A DNA stretch of 41,815 nt from Ruminococcus sp. UBA1394 (GCA_002305725.1 DBQM01000009.1:1-41815), one strand, 5' to 3'; counted from the stretch's first letter, positions 23,274 to 32,643 are shown. Numbers and translations are program-made. Notes: generated by a model not told the origin, from the sequence alone.

Positions 23274-24674
23274 ATGAGTAAGGAAAAATCAGAGGGCAAG
23301 GAGCTTAAAAAGGCTCTGTTGTCAAAAAAGGAAAATGCTTTTCTGAAAATGAAGAGTGACGATATCAAGAAGTGCGATAAGTTCTGCGATGGATACAAGG
23401 CATTTCTTGACGCTGCCAAGACTGAAAGAGAGGCAGTTGAGTACACAATCAAGCTTATCGAGGACAACGGTTTTGTTGAATACAAGCCGGGTATGAAGCT
23501 TAAAGCAGGGGATAAGATATACAGAAACAACAGAGGAAAAGCCGTTATGATGGCGGTTATTGGCAAAGAGGACATTAAAAAGGGCGTAAGGCTCTGCGCT
23601 GCGCATATTGATTCCCCAAGGCTTGACTTAAAGCAGTGCCCGCTTTATGAGGACACCGAAATGGCACTCTTTAAAACCCACTATTACGGCGGTATCAAGA
23701 AATACCAGTGGGCAGTTATCCCGCTTGCACTCCACGGCGTAATCGTCAAAGCAGACGGTTCAAAGGTAAAGGTTACAATAGGCGAGGACGAGGATGACCC
23801 TGTTTTCTGCGTAAACGACCTTTTACCGCATCTTGCCGGAGATCAGATGAAAAGAAATCTTGCACAGGGCATAAAAGGCGAGGAACTGAACATTGTAATC
23901 GGTTCAAGACCGTTTAAGGAAGACGGACTGAGCGAGGCTGTCAAGCTCAACATCATGCAGATACTCAATGAAAAGTACGGCATTGTTGAGGACGACTTCC
24001 TTTCAGCAGAGCTTGAGGCTGTTCCGGCATTCAAGGCAAAGGATATCGGCTTTGACAGAAGCATGATAGGCGCTTACGGTCATGACGACAGAGTTTGTGC
24101 ATACACAGCACTTATGGCAACTGTAAAGTGCAGCAATCCTAAGCACACTGCTGTTACCGTACTCACCGACAAAGAGGAAACAGGCAGCGACGGCAATACC
24201 GGACTCCAGTCTGCGTACCTCAAATACTTCATTGCTGATTTAGCCGCTGAATTCGGCGCAGAGGGCAGGGAAGTGCTTTCAAATTCACAGTGTATGTCAG
24301 CTGACGTAAATGCGGCGTTTGACCCTACATTCCCGGACGTTATGGACAAGAGAAACTGTGCATTTATCAACTACGGCGTTGTTGTTACAAAGTTTACCGG
24401 CGCAAGAGGAAAGTCGGGAACATCAGACGCTTCTGCCGAATTTGTAGGCAAGATTCGCAGACTCCTTGATGATAACAAAGTCATCTGGCAGACAGGTGAA
24501 CTTGGAAAGGTTGACATGGGAGGCGGCGGAACAGTTGCTGCGTATATCGCAAACCTCAACGTTGACACAATCGACGTTGGTGTACCTGTTCTTTCAATGC
24601 ACGCACCTTTTGAAACTGTTTCAAAAATTGACGTTTACCAGACATACAAAGCTTTTGAGGCTTTCATAAAATAA
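23274..24674 (+). CDS. M18 family aminopeptidase
   Basis: 466 residues, the size of aspartyl-type M18 enzymes. Metal-binding and catalytic motifs are present: CAAHIDSPRLDL (His, Asp), GAYGHDDRVCAY (Asp), TDKEETGSDGNTG (Glu-Glu), SADVNAAFDP (Asp) and SMHAPFETVS (His). These cytoplasmic dodecameric metalloenzymes remove N-terminal, often acidic, residues from peptides. Strong ACGGAGG binding site. Last gene of the DUF951-prfA-tsaC-coaE operon, 15 bases after coaE. Confidence 0.92.
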   Translation: MSKEKSEGKELKKALLSKKENAFLKMKSDDIKKCDKFCDGYKAFLDAAKTEREAVEYTIKLIEDNGFVEYKPGMKLKAGDKIYRNNRGKAVMMAVIGKEDIKKGVRLCAAHIDSPRLDLKQCPLYEDTEMALFKTHYYGGIKKYQWAVIPLALHGVIVKADGSKVKVTIGEDEDDPVFCVNDLLPHLAGDQMKRNLAQGIKGEELNIVIGSRPFKEDGLSEAVKLNIMQILNEKYGIVEDDFLSAELEAVPAFKAKDIGFDRSMIGAYGHDDRVCAYTALMATVKCSNPKHTAVTVLTDKEETGSDGNTGLQSAYLKYFIADLAAEFGAEGREVLSNSQCMSADVNAAFDPTFPDVMDKRNCAFINYGVVVTKFTGARGKSGTSDASAEFVGKIRRLLDDNKVIWQTGELGKVDMGGGGTVAAYIANLNVDTIDVGVPVLSMHAPFETVSKIDVYQTYKAFEAFIK

Positions 24675-24677
24675 GCA

Positions 24678-24717
24678 AACGGGACGCTCCGAAAGAGAGA
24701 GCGTCCCGTTTTTATTT
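24678..24717 (+). terminator. Terminator of the prfA operon
   Basis: A 12-bp perfect stem AACGGGACGCTC/GAGCGTCCCGTT (24678-24689 and 24699-24710) followed by TTTATTT. It may also act for the convergent anti-sigma gene. Confidence 0.9.
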
Positions 24718-24740
24718 AGAGATAGGTGAGATGTTTTGGG

Positions 24741-25769
24741 TTAGTCGCATTTGTAAAGGCATAAATCCTTTATATAGATTGCGGCAATGTTGTCGGGGTT
24801 GACAGGGGATTCAAATGACCAATAGCATATAACCTGCTGTGTATTGACCATATTGTCAGGGTCACAGGACATAGTGTGTCCTACGTTTTTTGCGGTTATA
24901 ACGGTATCATCTTTCATGATTAACTTTAAATCATTGCTGCCAAGAACTATGCCGTCATAGAAAAGCTTTGTGCCGTATGAGCTGATTTTCATAGAATTTA
25001 CAACCATTTTTTCAATGAAAAACTTTGTATCTGAAACTTCAACGGCTTTATAATCGTCATAATTTATTTCAAGTGTTTTAACATCGCCGAATCTGATATC
25101 GAAGCTTATGTCAGCATAAATTTCGGGTTCAGTAGTTTCTTCACCGTATTTATGCTCCGGGATAACCGTCAGTCTTATTTTTACATTGTCGCCGTCTAAA
25201 ATAGCGTTATAGTCTGTGTTATATTCAATTATAACTGCGTTATCTTCATATACTGTGCTCCAGTTGCTGCTAAATAAATCGCTGCTTATCGAACCAACAT
25301 TTTCCAGATCGCCTGATTCGATTTCGTCGATTTTCGGAATACTGTCTGTATAGATTTCACACAGCTGCAGATCCTCAACACTCACTCCTTCGGGCAGGCT
25401 GTCAACATTCAGCTTGCAGTAAAGAGTACGTTCATCAGCAATCATGCCCACAGGAGAAAGCTCAATTCCGAAGGGGCTTTCACATCTGAAATTTTCAACA
25501 TTTGCAACCAGACCGGTAACGTCGTCTGACATATCAAAGTCTTCCTTGGTAAAGAAACCTCTTATCCAGTCAAAACCGCCGTTTTCAGCGGCAACACCTA
25601 CAGTACCGGTAACAAGCACAGCCGCTGCCGCAATTACCGGTATAAAGCGGAAGCTTTTGTGGCGTTTCTTTTCAGCCACAGCGTTTTCAGCCGCAGCAAG
25701 AATTCTCTTTTCGCACTCGTCACTCATTGTGATTTTGTCCATAGCCGTATTGTATAAGATTTTGTTCAT
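24741..25769 (-). CDS. DUF4179-type anti-sigma factor
   Basis: About 342 residues. An N-terminal cytoplasmic stretch of about 40 residues (ASD-like helices, MSDECEKRILAAAE) precedes one membrane segment (FIPVIAAAAVLVTGTVGVAA, about 44-63) and a large extracytoplasmic beta-rich domain with DUF4179 character (NGGFDWIRGFFTKED near the membrane). It would hold the ECF sigma factor encoded just upstream. The start at 25769 is preferred over 25775 because AAAGGAGG is 9 bases upstream rather than 3. It overlaps the end of the sigma gene by 50 bases. The inducing signal is unknown. Confidence 0.85.
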   Translation of the reverse strand: MNKILYNTAMDKITMSDECEKRILAAAENAVAEKKRHKSFRFIPVIAAAAVLVTGTVGVAAENGGFDWIRGFFTKEDFDMSDDVTGLVANVENFRCESPFGIELSPVGMIADERTLYCKLNVDSLPEGVSVEDLQLCEIYTDSIPKIDEIESGDLENVGSISSDLFSSNWSTVYEDNAVIIEYNTDYNAILDGDNVKIRLTVIPEHKYGEETTEPEIYADISFDIRFGDVKTLEINYDDYKAVEVSDTKFFIEKMVVNSMKISSYGTKLFYDGIVLGSNDLKLIMKDDTVITAKNVGHTMSCDPDNMVNTQQVICYWSFESPVNPDNIAAIYIKDLCLYKCD

Positions 25770-26241
25770 ACTCATTTTCCTCCTTTAACTTTTTTTCAAT
25801 AAGCTTTCTTCCTCTTTGCAGCTGCGTCTGGACCGTTGACGGCTTTCTGCCTGTGATTTTGGAAATTTCGCTTATTGTGTATTGCTCATAGTAATAAAGA
25901 TGAATCACGATTTTGTATTTGTCCGGCAGACTTAAAACGACGTCAAGCAGCTCGGACTGTGCCGCATTTATCTGATAGGTTTCCCGTAAATTATCGCAGT
26001 CGCATCTTTTTGAATACCATGAGGATTTAAGCAGGTCCTTGCTTTTGTTTATGGTAACTCTGATAAGCCATGCCTTTTCCTCGGACTCGTCAGAGATATT
26101 CGGAAACGCTGTGTAATATTTCAGAAAAACTTCCTGTGAAATGTCTTCTGCGTCGCTTTTGTTCTTGCAGTAGGAATAAGCAACACGGAAAACAGTATCT
26201 TTATATTTGTGGACTTTTTCAAAGAACAGTTCTTTTTCCAT
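25720..26241 (-). CDS. ECF RNA polymerase sigma factor
   Basis: 173 residues. Region 2 is DTVFRVAYSYCKNKSDAED followed by ISQEVFLKYY; region 4 is LPDKYKIVIHLYYYEQYTIS and the helix-turn-helix SEISKITGRKPSTVQTQLQRGRKL. There is no region 3, as usual for ECF sigma factors. A ribosome binding site AAAGGGGTGG precedes the ATG. It is cotranscribed and overlapping with the anti-sigma gene, the standard layout for an extracytoplasmic-signal pair. Its own promoter was not identified with confidence. Confidence 0.92.
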   Translation of the reverse strand: MEKELFFEKVHKYKDTVFRVAYSYCKNKSDAEDISQEVFLKYYTAFPNISDESEEKAWLIRVTINKSKDLLKSSWYSKRCDCDNLRETYQINAAQSELLDVVLSLPDKYKIVIHLYYYEQYTISEISKITGRKPSTVQTQLQRGRKLIEKKLKEENEYEQNLIQYGYGQNHNE

Positions 26242-26325
26242 TCAAACCACCCCTTTCCTTTCAGGCGCCTTCACTAATAAAACGATTCATAAACGAAAAA
26301 AATCCCGTCTTTTTAAAAAAATTTC

Positions 26326-26354
26326 TTGACTTTTTTTCAAAAACATGATATACT
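26326..26354 (+). promoter_or_regulatory. Promoter upstream of a short leader RNA and the DUF2798-like gene
   Basis: TTGACT (26326-26331), 17-base spacer, TATACT (26349-26354). A strong terminator follows about 35 bases after the expected start. Confidence 0.75.
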
Positions 26355-26390
26355 ATGTTAAGTAAAGTATGTTCGTGCGTATAATTGTTC

Positions 26391-26421
26391 AGCGTGAAAT
26401 CGAAAGGTTTCACGCTTTTTT
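26391..26421 (+). terminator. Intrinsic terminator before the DUF2798-like gene
   Basis: A 9-bp perfect stem AGCGTGAAA/TTTCACGCT with loop TCGAAAGG, followed by TTTTTATTTT. It lies after the promoter and 45 bases before the start codon, so it should end most transcripts as an RNA of about 60 bases unless relieved. Confidence 0.85.
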
Positions 26422-26466
26422 ATTTTGCATGAATTGCTTGCAATATTAATGAAGGGATTTGATAAA

Positions 26467-26976
26467 ATGGATTTTTACATGAAATTACCAAGAAGTAAGA
26501 AAGAATTTGCGTTGTTTATGGGAGTGATATCAATTATATCAGTCAACATAATTGCTCCGCTGATAACCTGCTTTGAAATCGGCTTTCACCTTTATGTGTG
26601 GGCAGATGTACTGAAAGTTCTGCCGTTTATCTGGCTCAGCGTTATTGCAATAGTTTTGCTGACCTATAAGCCGGCTGAGTGGCTTACCGCAAAAATTGTA
26701 AGCAGGGATGACAGCTTTAATGCTCACATAATAGTCAATATTCTCTGTACTGTTTTTATGATGTCGATTTTCCTGACAGTTATCGGTACATGGATAGGCA
26801 GCAGACATATAAGTCTTGAACCAATCAGAATGTTTTTCTATAAATGGCCGAGAAATTTTTCCATTTCATTTGCTGTTGAACTTCTCATAGCACAGCCGGC
26901 TGCAAGATTTGTAATGCTGAAACTGCATGAATTCAGAGATTCAAAGGAACAGGTTTCCGCAGAAAAGTCTGCATAA
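26467..26976 (+). CDS. Membrane protein, DUF2798-like
   Basis: 169 residues with four predicted membrane segments (about 16-36, 49-66, 85-108 and 130-146). The opening LPRSKKEFALFMG and the repeated pattern of two membrane hairpins, each ending near a Pro, resemble DUF2798 proteins. Function unknown. Start at 26467 from GAAGGGA with 8-9-base spacing; an in-frame TTG at 26425 lies at the foot of the terminator and has no site. The gene is flanked upstream by a promoter-terminator leader and downstream by its own terminator. Confidence 0.7.
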   Translation: MDFYMKLPRSKKEFALFMGVISIISVNIIAPLITCFEIGFHLYVWADVLKVLPFIWLSVIAIVLLTYKPAEWLTAKIVSRDDSFNAHIIVNILCTVFMMSIFLTVIGTWIGSRHISLEPIRMFFYKWPRNFSISFAVELLIAQPAARFVMLKLHEFRDSKEQVSAEKSA

Positions 26977-27006
26977 AAGAAAATTGTATGCATAATTTGT
27001 AAATAT

Positions 27007-27042
27007 GGTTTCGTTCATGACTTTTTTGAGCGAAACCTTTTT
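27007..27042 (+). terminator. Terminator of the DUF2798-like gene
   Basis: GGTTTCG/CGAAACC stem (27007-27013 and 27031-27037), extended by inner TCA/TGA pairs, then TTTTTA. Confidence 0.85.
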
Positions 27043-27125
27043 ATAAATCAGTTTCACATTTTATTATACTATTTTAAATTAATTTGTAAAGATTAAGTAA
27101 TATTGTATTTTTATGTTTTTTACTC

Positions 27126-27154
27126 TTGACAAGTTATTGAAACTGTGATATAAT
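27126..27154 (+). promoter_or_regulatory. Promoter of tRNA-Leu
   Basis: Consensus TTGACA (27126-27131), 17-base spacer, TATAAT (27149-27154), 15 bases before the tRNA. Confidence 0.9.
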
Positions 27155-27169
27155 TTTATAGTACAAAAT

Positions 27170-27256
27170 GCCGCTGTGGTGGAATAGGCAGACACAAGGG
27201 ACTTAAAATCCCTCGGAGTAACATCCGTACCGGTTCAAGTCCGGTCAGCGGCACCA
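27170..27256 (+). tRNA. tRNA-Leu (anticodon UAA)
   Basis: 87 bases including an encoded CCA. The acceptor stem begins GCCGCTG and ends CAGCGGC before ACCA. The anticodon stem GGGA/TCCC holds loop CTTAAAA, giving anticodon TAA. The long variable arm (CGGAGTAACATCCG) is the class II feature of leucine tRNAs. The T arm is CCGGTTCAAGTCCGG. It has its own strong promoter and terminator. Confidence 0.97.
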
Positions 27257-27282
27257 GCCGGGTGTTCCCGGCAGAGTATATT

Positions 27283-27315
27283 CGGGATTACTTTTAGTAA
27301 TCCCGATATTTTTTA
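27283..27315 (+). terminator. Terminator of tRNA-Leu
   Basis: A 10-bp perfect stem CGGGATTACT/AGTAATCCCG with loop TTT, followed by ATATTTTTTA. Confidence 0.88.
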
Positions 27316-27356
27316 CATGAACATATACTTTTCATCAATTTTATAGTTAAATTAAC

Positions 27357-27397
27357 AAAAAACGTAAGTTTTCATTCTGAAAGCTTACGTTTTTTTA
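27357..27397. terminator. Bidirectional terminator
   Basis: AACGTAAG/CTTACGTT (27361-27368 and 27384-27391) with a further inner TTTC/GAAA pairing. A runs on the left and T runs on the right let it work on both strands; on the minus strand it closes the GH43 operon ending at 27426. Confidence 0.8.
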
Positions 27398-27425
27398 TGG
27401 GTAAGGTAAGATGGATTTTTTATTG

Positions 27426-30158
27426 TTAAATCAGCATATGCTTCATAAGGCATAAGTCAAAAACATTTATAATATTGTCTTTGTTCAGGTCTCCGGCTGT
27501 CCAGTCGGTCAAATCTCCGGAACAGATAAGCCATTTCTGCATCATTACAGCATCAGAAATATTAAATTTTCCGTCCGCATTGACATCACCTGTTATTGCT
27601 TTTTCATTCGCAGCCGGTTCAAGAATAAACTTCTGTCCATTGCCGCCCCAGTATTCCCACTGGCAGATATTTGCGCCGTCCTCAGTACTTACTTCATAAA
27701 CGTCAGCACAGGCTTTTCCGTCTGATACAACGCTCAGAAGTGTATATGAACCGTCTTTATTGCACTGGAGTATAAACTTCTGAGAATCATCTCCGCTGTA
27801 TTCTTCAAGAGTGATATCTGCACCGTTATCAGCGGAACCGTTTACAACCGTCAGCGCTCTGCCGTCTGCCGACTGAACAATATACTTGCCGTCGTTAAGC
27901 CGGGTAAATGTCCATACCATTTCAGAACTCTGTACAGCGTTTCCGTTACTTTCAGCGATAAACAAGCCGCTGTTTAGATTTCTGACTGTGTAATTCCCGC
28001 TGTTTACCATAGGGTGAACCGGCTCTATTTCCCACAGCTGGCAGTCGCCTCCCCAGTAATTCCATTGATTAATGTTGCCGCCGTTTTCCTCCGACCAGTC
28101 ATACACGTCCAGACCAGCCGTATCTCCGGAACACTTTGAAACAATGCCATAGCTTGTGCCGCTTTTTATCAGCTTCCACAGCTGATTTTCTGCTCCGATG
28201 TAGGCTTGCAGTTCAATGTTCACACCGTCTGCCGCTGAACTTTCCGCAGCTGCAATGCACCTTGACTCATCAGCAAGGGAAACTATCCTGCAATAGCCGT
28301 CCCTGTCAGCAATAATGCGCCATTCCTGCTGGCTTCCACCTGTTTTAGTCCACTGCTGAATGTTAGTACCGTCAGCTGTATTTCCATTTTCAAGGTCGAG
28401 TGACTTTTTGCTGAATACATTCGTAATGTAGTAAGAAACTCCGCTGAGCAATTCAGTATCACAAAGCTTAATTGTTTCGCCTGTGCCGGATGCTGACTCA
28501 GCATTGTAAACCAGCTTGCTTTCGGTATTTGTGTAGTCAATAAGCGGAATCCTTTCTGTACCGGTAAACGCTGTTGTTTCAGCGCCCCACACAGTCTGAT
28601 TATTGCTTCCAACAGCTGTAAAAGACATTATCTTCTGACCGTTCTCGTCCTGTGCCGCAAGAAAATATCCGCTGTATTTCTGACCGTCAAGAGTAAGTAC
28701 TGCCGCAGGGCTGTCCTCCGCCTGCGACCATGTTCCGCTTACATCGCCGCTGACAGTACCGTCCTCATTGAGAGTAATGGAGCTGTAATTGTGTATTTCA
28801 GACGAGGTATCATTTCCGTGGTTGATGTACTCATAAGTACCGGCAATATCAGCTGTTTCGTAGCCATACTGTGCTATAACATCACCGCTGTACTCATATG
28901 GGGCGACAACAGGCCAGCCCTCTTCATTGAAGTACATGGAATGTACCCTTACCTCATGATATTCCGTACCGTTATTGAATCGTGCATGATAGAACAGATA
29001 CCATTTTCCGTCATCATCACGAAGTACAGAGTTGTGTCCGCAAGCCATGTAAGCTGTGCTGAGAGAACTGAATTTGTAGTTGCCCATGACTTTAAGTCCT
29101 ACGCTGTCAAGGTCTGTAGACGTACCCAGTACAGCCGGATTTCCTGCCGCATCATAGAACGGACCGTCCGGATTTTTTGAACGGAATACCCTCATGTTAT
29201 ATCCGCCCTCAGCAGTAAGTCCGCCGTAAGTCACCCAAAGATAATAGTACCCTGTATCTGGATTATACTCCATGAACGGTCCTTCGCCGGATTTGAAATA
29301 TCCGCCGGAAATCTTTGTGCCGAAATAGCTGTCAATCATTCTTCCGTCAGAAGTTGTTCCGGTTTCGGGGTGAATGCATTTACCGGTTGTCGGGTCAATT
29401 TCAAGAGTGAAAATTCCTCCCGACCATGAACCATAGCACATATACATTGTCCCCTCGGTATCGTAGTATATAGTCGGGTCAATTGCGTTCGGGTAAAGGT
29501 AGTTGTTGTAATTTGAGCTGCTGAACCAGCCGGAATTATACGTTACCTCTCCGGCAGTAATAAGCTCGTCAATATTGGTGGAGGTATACTTGCGGTTGAC
29601 ATTTTTAGTGGAGCTTGTGGCATAACTGTCATTTTCTGTAAAACCTGAGTAAATCAGCGTGTCCACAAAAGTATAGGGTCCCTCGGCTTTCTGCGAAACC
29701 GCAAAGCCGATTACCGAACGCATATAGGTTGACGAAGTGCAGAAATACATCAGGTATGCGCCCTTTGTACCGTCTGTGTTCACATAGTCCGGATTATATA
29801 TAACGTCCGGTGCCCAGACTGCAAACCCGCCCTCGCAGTCTTCAAGGTCTTCTCCCGACCATGCAAAAGCTTTGGCAAGATTTGATGACAGGTCGCCGAA
29901 CAGGGTATTTCCTGAGGCTGTGTAGCCGTTTGTGAAACGTGTCCAGTTCTGCAGGTTATTTGTTTTCGCAGCCTCTATATGAGAGCCGAATACATAGTAA
30001 GTTCCGTCATTGTCTTTAAATATCGACGGGTCATGGACTGAAACACGGGTTTTGTTTGCAGCTGCCGAAACATTTTCATTATTAAAATTACCGGCAAAAC
30101 CGCTGCTTAACATAATACATCCAGCAAGAAGTGCTGATGCAATTTTTCTTAATTTCAT
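27426..30158 (-). CDS. Cellulosomal GH43 arabinanase-like enzyme with ricin-type domains and dockerin
   Basis: 910 residues. Signal peptide about 1-33; GH43 five-blade propeller about 38-400 with the catalytic base in HDPSIFKDNDGTYY, the second Asp in AIDPTIYYD and the acid Glu in SGEGPFMEYN. A beta-sandwich GH43 C-terminal domain follows (about 410-525, ending TVWGAETTAF), as in endo-1,5-alpha-arabinanases. Two ricin-type beta-trefoil regions (about 550-850) carry QxW repeats such as NIQQW, NQLW and NINQWNYWGG. The dockerin is about 855-910 (GDVNADGKFNISD and GDLNKDNIINVFD). Probably hydrolyses arabinan or arabinoxylan side chains on a cellulosome. The start at 30158 follows GGAG with 9-base spacing; it is 40 bases after the next GH43 gene, so they form one operon. 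Confidence 0.88.
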   Translation of the reverse strand: MKLRKIASALLAGCIMLSSGFAGNFNNENVSAAANKTRVSVHDPSIFKDNDGTYYVFGSHIEAAKTNNLQNWTRFTNGYTASGNTLFGDLSSNLAKAFAWSGEDLEDCEGGFAVWAPDVIYNPDYVNTDGTKGAYLMYFCTSSTYMRSVIGFAVSQKAEGPYTFVDTLIYSGFTENDSYATSSTKNVNRKYTSTNIDELITAGEVTYNSGWFSSSNYNNYLYPNAIDPTIYYDTEGTMYMCYGSWSGGIFTLEIDPTTGKCIHPETGTTSDGRMIDSYFGTKISGGYFKSGEGPFMEYNPDTGYYYLWVTYGGLTAEGGYNMRVFRSKNPDGPFYDAAGNPAVLGTSTDLDSVGLKVMGNYKFSSLSTAYMACGHNSVLRDDDGKWYLFYHARFNNGTEYHEVRVHSMYFNEEGWPVVAPYEYSGDVIAQYGYETADIAGTYEYINHGNDTSSEIHNYSSITLNEDGTVSGDVSGTWSQAEDSPAAVLTLDGQKYSGYFLAAQDENGQKIMSFTAVGSNNQTVWGAETTAFTGTERIPLIDYTNTESKLVYNAESASGTGETIKLCDTELLSGVSYYITNVFSKKSLDLENGNTADGTNIQQWTKTGGSQQEWRIIADRDGYCRIVSLADESRCIAAAESSAADGVNIELQAYIGAENQLWKLIKSGTSYGIVSKCSGDTAGLDVYDWSEENGGNINQWNYWGGDCQLWEIEPVHPMVNSGNYTVRNLNSGLFIAESNGNAVQSSEMVWTFTRLNDGKYIVQSADGRALTVVNGSADNGADITLEEYSGDDSQKFILQCNKDGSYTLLSVVSDGKACADVYEVSTEDGANICQWEYWGGNGQKFILEPAANEKAITGDVNADGKFNISDAVMMQKWLICSGDLTDWTAGDLNKDNIINVFDLCLMKHMLI

Positions 30159-30198
30159 GTTATTACACTCCATTCTGCTTTTAAGAAAACAGCTGTAA

Positions 30199-32583
30199 TT
30201 ATTCAGTTTCAAATTCTTTGATTTTTCCCGTTAAAAAGTCCTGCAGCTGAATAATATCACTGTTGTCGGCAGTTTCGTCCAGATTTACATCCGCAGCAAT
30301 TTCCTCTGCTTTACTGCCAAATCCTTTTAATACTCCACTCTTTGCCATACAAAGGTCAAAAACATTTATTACACCGTCAAAATTTACATCTCCGGGGATA
30401 ATGTCCTTTGCTTCGCCTGCGCCAAGGATTCCCGTTCCGCCTACTGCGCCGATAACCTCGTCAATGTAGAAATTATTGGTGGTTTCTGCAGTTTCAACAT
30501 AAAGCTGCATATTTGTCGCATCAGCTGGGATAAGGTAATTCTTGTTTGCAAGCTGAACCCATTCGCCTCTGATTGCTGTTCCCTCAGCAACTGTAGAATA
30601 CTGAGTATCGCCGTTTGCATCGGTATACTGAAGTTTCAGACAGAATTTATCTGTTGCCGCTCCGTCAAAGTATGTAACATTTACGCTGAAACTGTACTCA
30701 TTGCCCGGAACAAATGCCCCTGGATTGAGCGTCTTATACGCACCGTTCCATGCAGCTGTTCTGTTCTGGACAAGGAGTGACTCATCTCCTACAAAAGCTG
30801 TTCTTCCGCTTGTCTGAATATCTGAAGAACCTCTTGCCTGCCATGAACAGGTGTCACCCTCAAATCCGTCAACAAAATACCAGCCGTACTCATTCGGCTC
30901 AATGACTGTCGGTGTGTTCCAGTCGGCACGCTCATAGTCAAAGTAATCTATGTCTGCATAACCGCCTGTTGTTTTGGTAGCGTAGCTGTAAATACCGCTG
31001 CGGTAGCCTGTGAACAGAGTAAGACTGTATACCATGCTCAGTTCTTCGCCGATTTTAGTCCAGTTTGTACCGTCATAGGAATAGTAGAAATTAGCCTTGT
31101 CAATATTGTAGGAGCTGTTTCCGTCAGAATCCACTGTATTGAAAAGAAAGTCAACTTTAAGATAAATTTCATTTCCCTTTAAATCCGTCTGTTCAACTAT
31201 TTTGTTATAGCTGTCACTGACCTTTGCACTGTTGGAATATCCGCCGTTATTTGCCATGTAGATTTTCTTTGTTCCGTCATCAGCTACATAAACGCCCACA
31301 TTGCCGTATTTGAACTGGAAAGCCGAAAGACCTGCATAGTCCCCTGCTTTCATTCCGGAAGTATCAAGTTTTATCACGCTGCTGCATGACGGTCCTTCAG
31401 TTCGCTGAGTAAGAGTATTACGAGCGTCAAGCAGATTGGTTGCAAGCGTTTTGTTTTTCAGTCGGAGGTAGCCGGGACGCTCTGTTACAGACCATGCTGT
31501 ATTATCAGGGTTGTGGTTCCACTGCCATTCAAGGGCAAGGTCATTTGAACTGTATGTGAAATCATCGTCTTTTGCGAGTGATGTACCCTCATATCCGCCG
31601 TCAACCTCCAGCGTGACAGGGACTTTTCCGTCCACACCCATCATCGGCCAGTTATCTTCCCATGTAACCGGAACAAGTACCGGAATTCGTCCCACAGAAC
31701 CGTGGTCCTGGAAAAGCAAACCGTACCATTTGCCGTCGGGAGTATCTACAATACCGCCCTGTGCAACGCCGCTGCCATATGTTCCGATACCAGAATTAAG
31801 CACTGTTTTTCCCTCGTATGTACCGAGCAGCTCCTTGCTGCGGTAGCAAAGCTCAATACGTCCGCTGCCTGACGGCCATGCAATAACGAAAATATAATAA
31901 TATCCGTTTATTTTCTGAATATGCCAGCCCTCTCCGGCAAGATTGTCAAGTCCTGTTGAAAACAGGGTCTGTTCTGCGCCGCCGTCTTTGAAACCGGTCA
32001 TGTCGGAATTGAACTCCTTTATTTTTGCAGTACCGCCTGCACCGTAAACCAGATAATTCCTTCCGTCATCGTCAAACAGAATAGAAGCGTCATGATACAT
32101 TCCGTTTATCTCGCTGCGGGTCCATGTTCCGTTTTCAATATCAGATGTCTTGTATATGTAGGACTTCCCTGTGCCATAGCTGCCGAAGAACACATAAAAG
32201 TTCCCGTCATGATATCTCAGACTTGCAGCCCATTGTCCGTGAGAATAGTCATTTTCGCCGTTTCTCAGATTTTGTTTGTCACCGTCTGCGTAGGTATCAT
32301 AAACGTAATTGCATATTTCCCACGAAACCAGATCCTTTGATTTCATGATAGGTGCTCCCGGGCTGAAATACATAGTGGTGCTGATCATATAGTATGTATC
32401 ACCAACACGGATAATGTCTTCGTCAGGAACGTCCGCCCAGATAACAGGATTAGAAACAGTTGTGGTCTGTGCTGCCTGTACTGTTAATATCTCAGATGAT
32501 TTTAACGGTATTGCTGATGTCATCAGAGCAGCTGCGGCAGCACAGGCTGTTATACGCAGAAAAAGACTGTTTTTGAAATGCAT
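30199..32583 (-). CDS. Cellulosomal GH43 beta-xylosidase/arabinofuranosidase-like enzyme with CBM22-like domain and dockerin
   Basis: 794 residues. Signal peptide about 1-36. The GH43 domain (about 40-325) opens with NPVIWADVPDEDIIRVGDTYYMI, a variant of the usual DPD entry, with MYHDASILFDDDG and LAGEGWHIQK holding the other acidic residues; the pattern resembles GH43 subfamily 10 (subfamily not certain). A beta-sandwich follows (about 330-570, DYFDYERA end), then a CBM22-like module (about 585-730, starting GWYFVDGFEGDTCSW and ending YVETAETTNNFYIDEV) and a dockerin (about 735-794, GDVNFDGVINVFD and ADVNLDETADNSD). The start at 32583 follows AGGAGG. Likely acts on xylan or arabinoxylan with the downstream GH43. 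First gene of the pair. Confidence 0.87.
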   Translation of the reverse strand: MHFKNSLFLRITACAAAAALMTSAIPLKSSEILTVQAAQTTTVSNPVIWADVPDEDIIRVGDTYYMISTTMYFSPGAPIMKSKDLVSWEICNYVYDTYADGDKQNLRNGENDYSHGQWAASLRYHDGNFYVFFGSYGTGKSYIYKTSDIENGTWTRSEINGMYHDASILFDDDGRNYLVYGAGGTAKIKEFNSDMTGFKDGGAEQTLFSTGLDNLAGEGWHIQKINGYYYIFVIAWPSGSGRIELCYRSKELLGTYEGKTVLNSGIGTYGSGVAQGGIVDTPDGKWYGLLFQDHGSVGRIPVLVPVTWEDNWPMMGVDGKVPVTLEVDGGYEGTSLAKDDDFTYSSNDLALEWQWNHNPDNTAWSVTERPGYLRLKNKTLATNLLDARNTLTQRTEGPSCSSVIKLDTSGMKAGDYAGLSAFQFKYGNVGVYVADDGTKKIYMANNGGYSNSAKVSDSYNKIVEQTDLKGNEIYLKVDFLFNTVDSDGNSSYNIDKANFYYSYDGTNWTKIGEELSMVYSLTLFTGYRSGIYSYATKTTGGYADIDYFDYERADWNTPTVIEPNEYGWYFVDGFEGDTCSWQARGSSDIQTSGRTAFVGDESLLVQNRTAAWNGAYKTLNPGAFVPGNEYSFSVNVTYFDGAATDKFCLKLQYTDANGDTQYSTVAEGTAIRGEWVQLANKNYLIPADATNMQLYVETAETTNNFYIDEVIGAVGGTGILGAGEAKDIIPGDVNFDGVINVFDLCMAKSGVLKGFGSKAEEIAADVNLDETADNSDIIQLQDFLTGKIKEFETE

Positions 32584-32643
32584 TGTAATTCCTCCTGATT
32601 CATCCTTACCAGATTTAAATGAAATATTTTTATATACACATTT

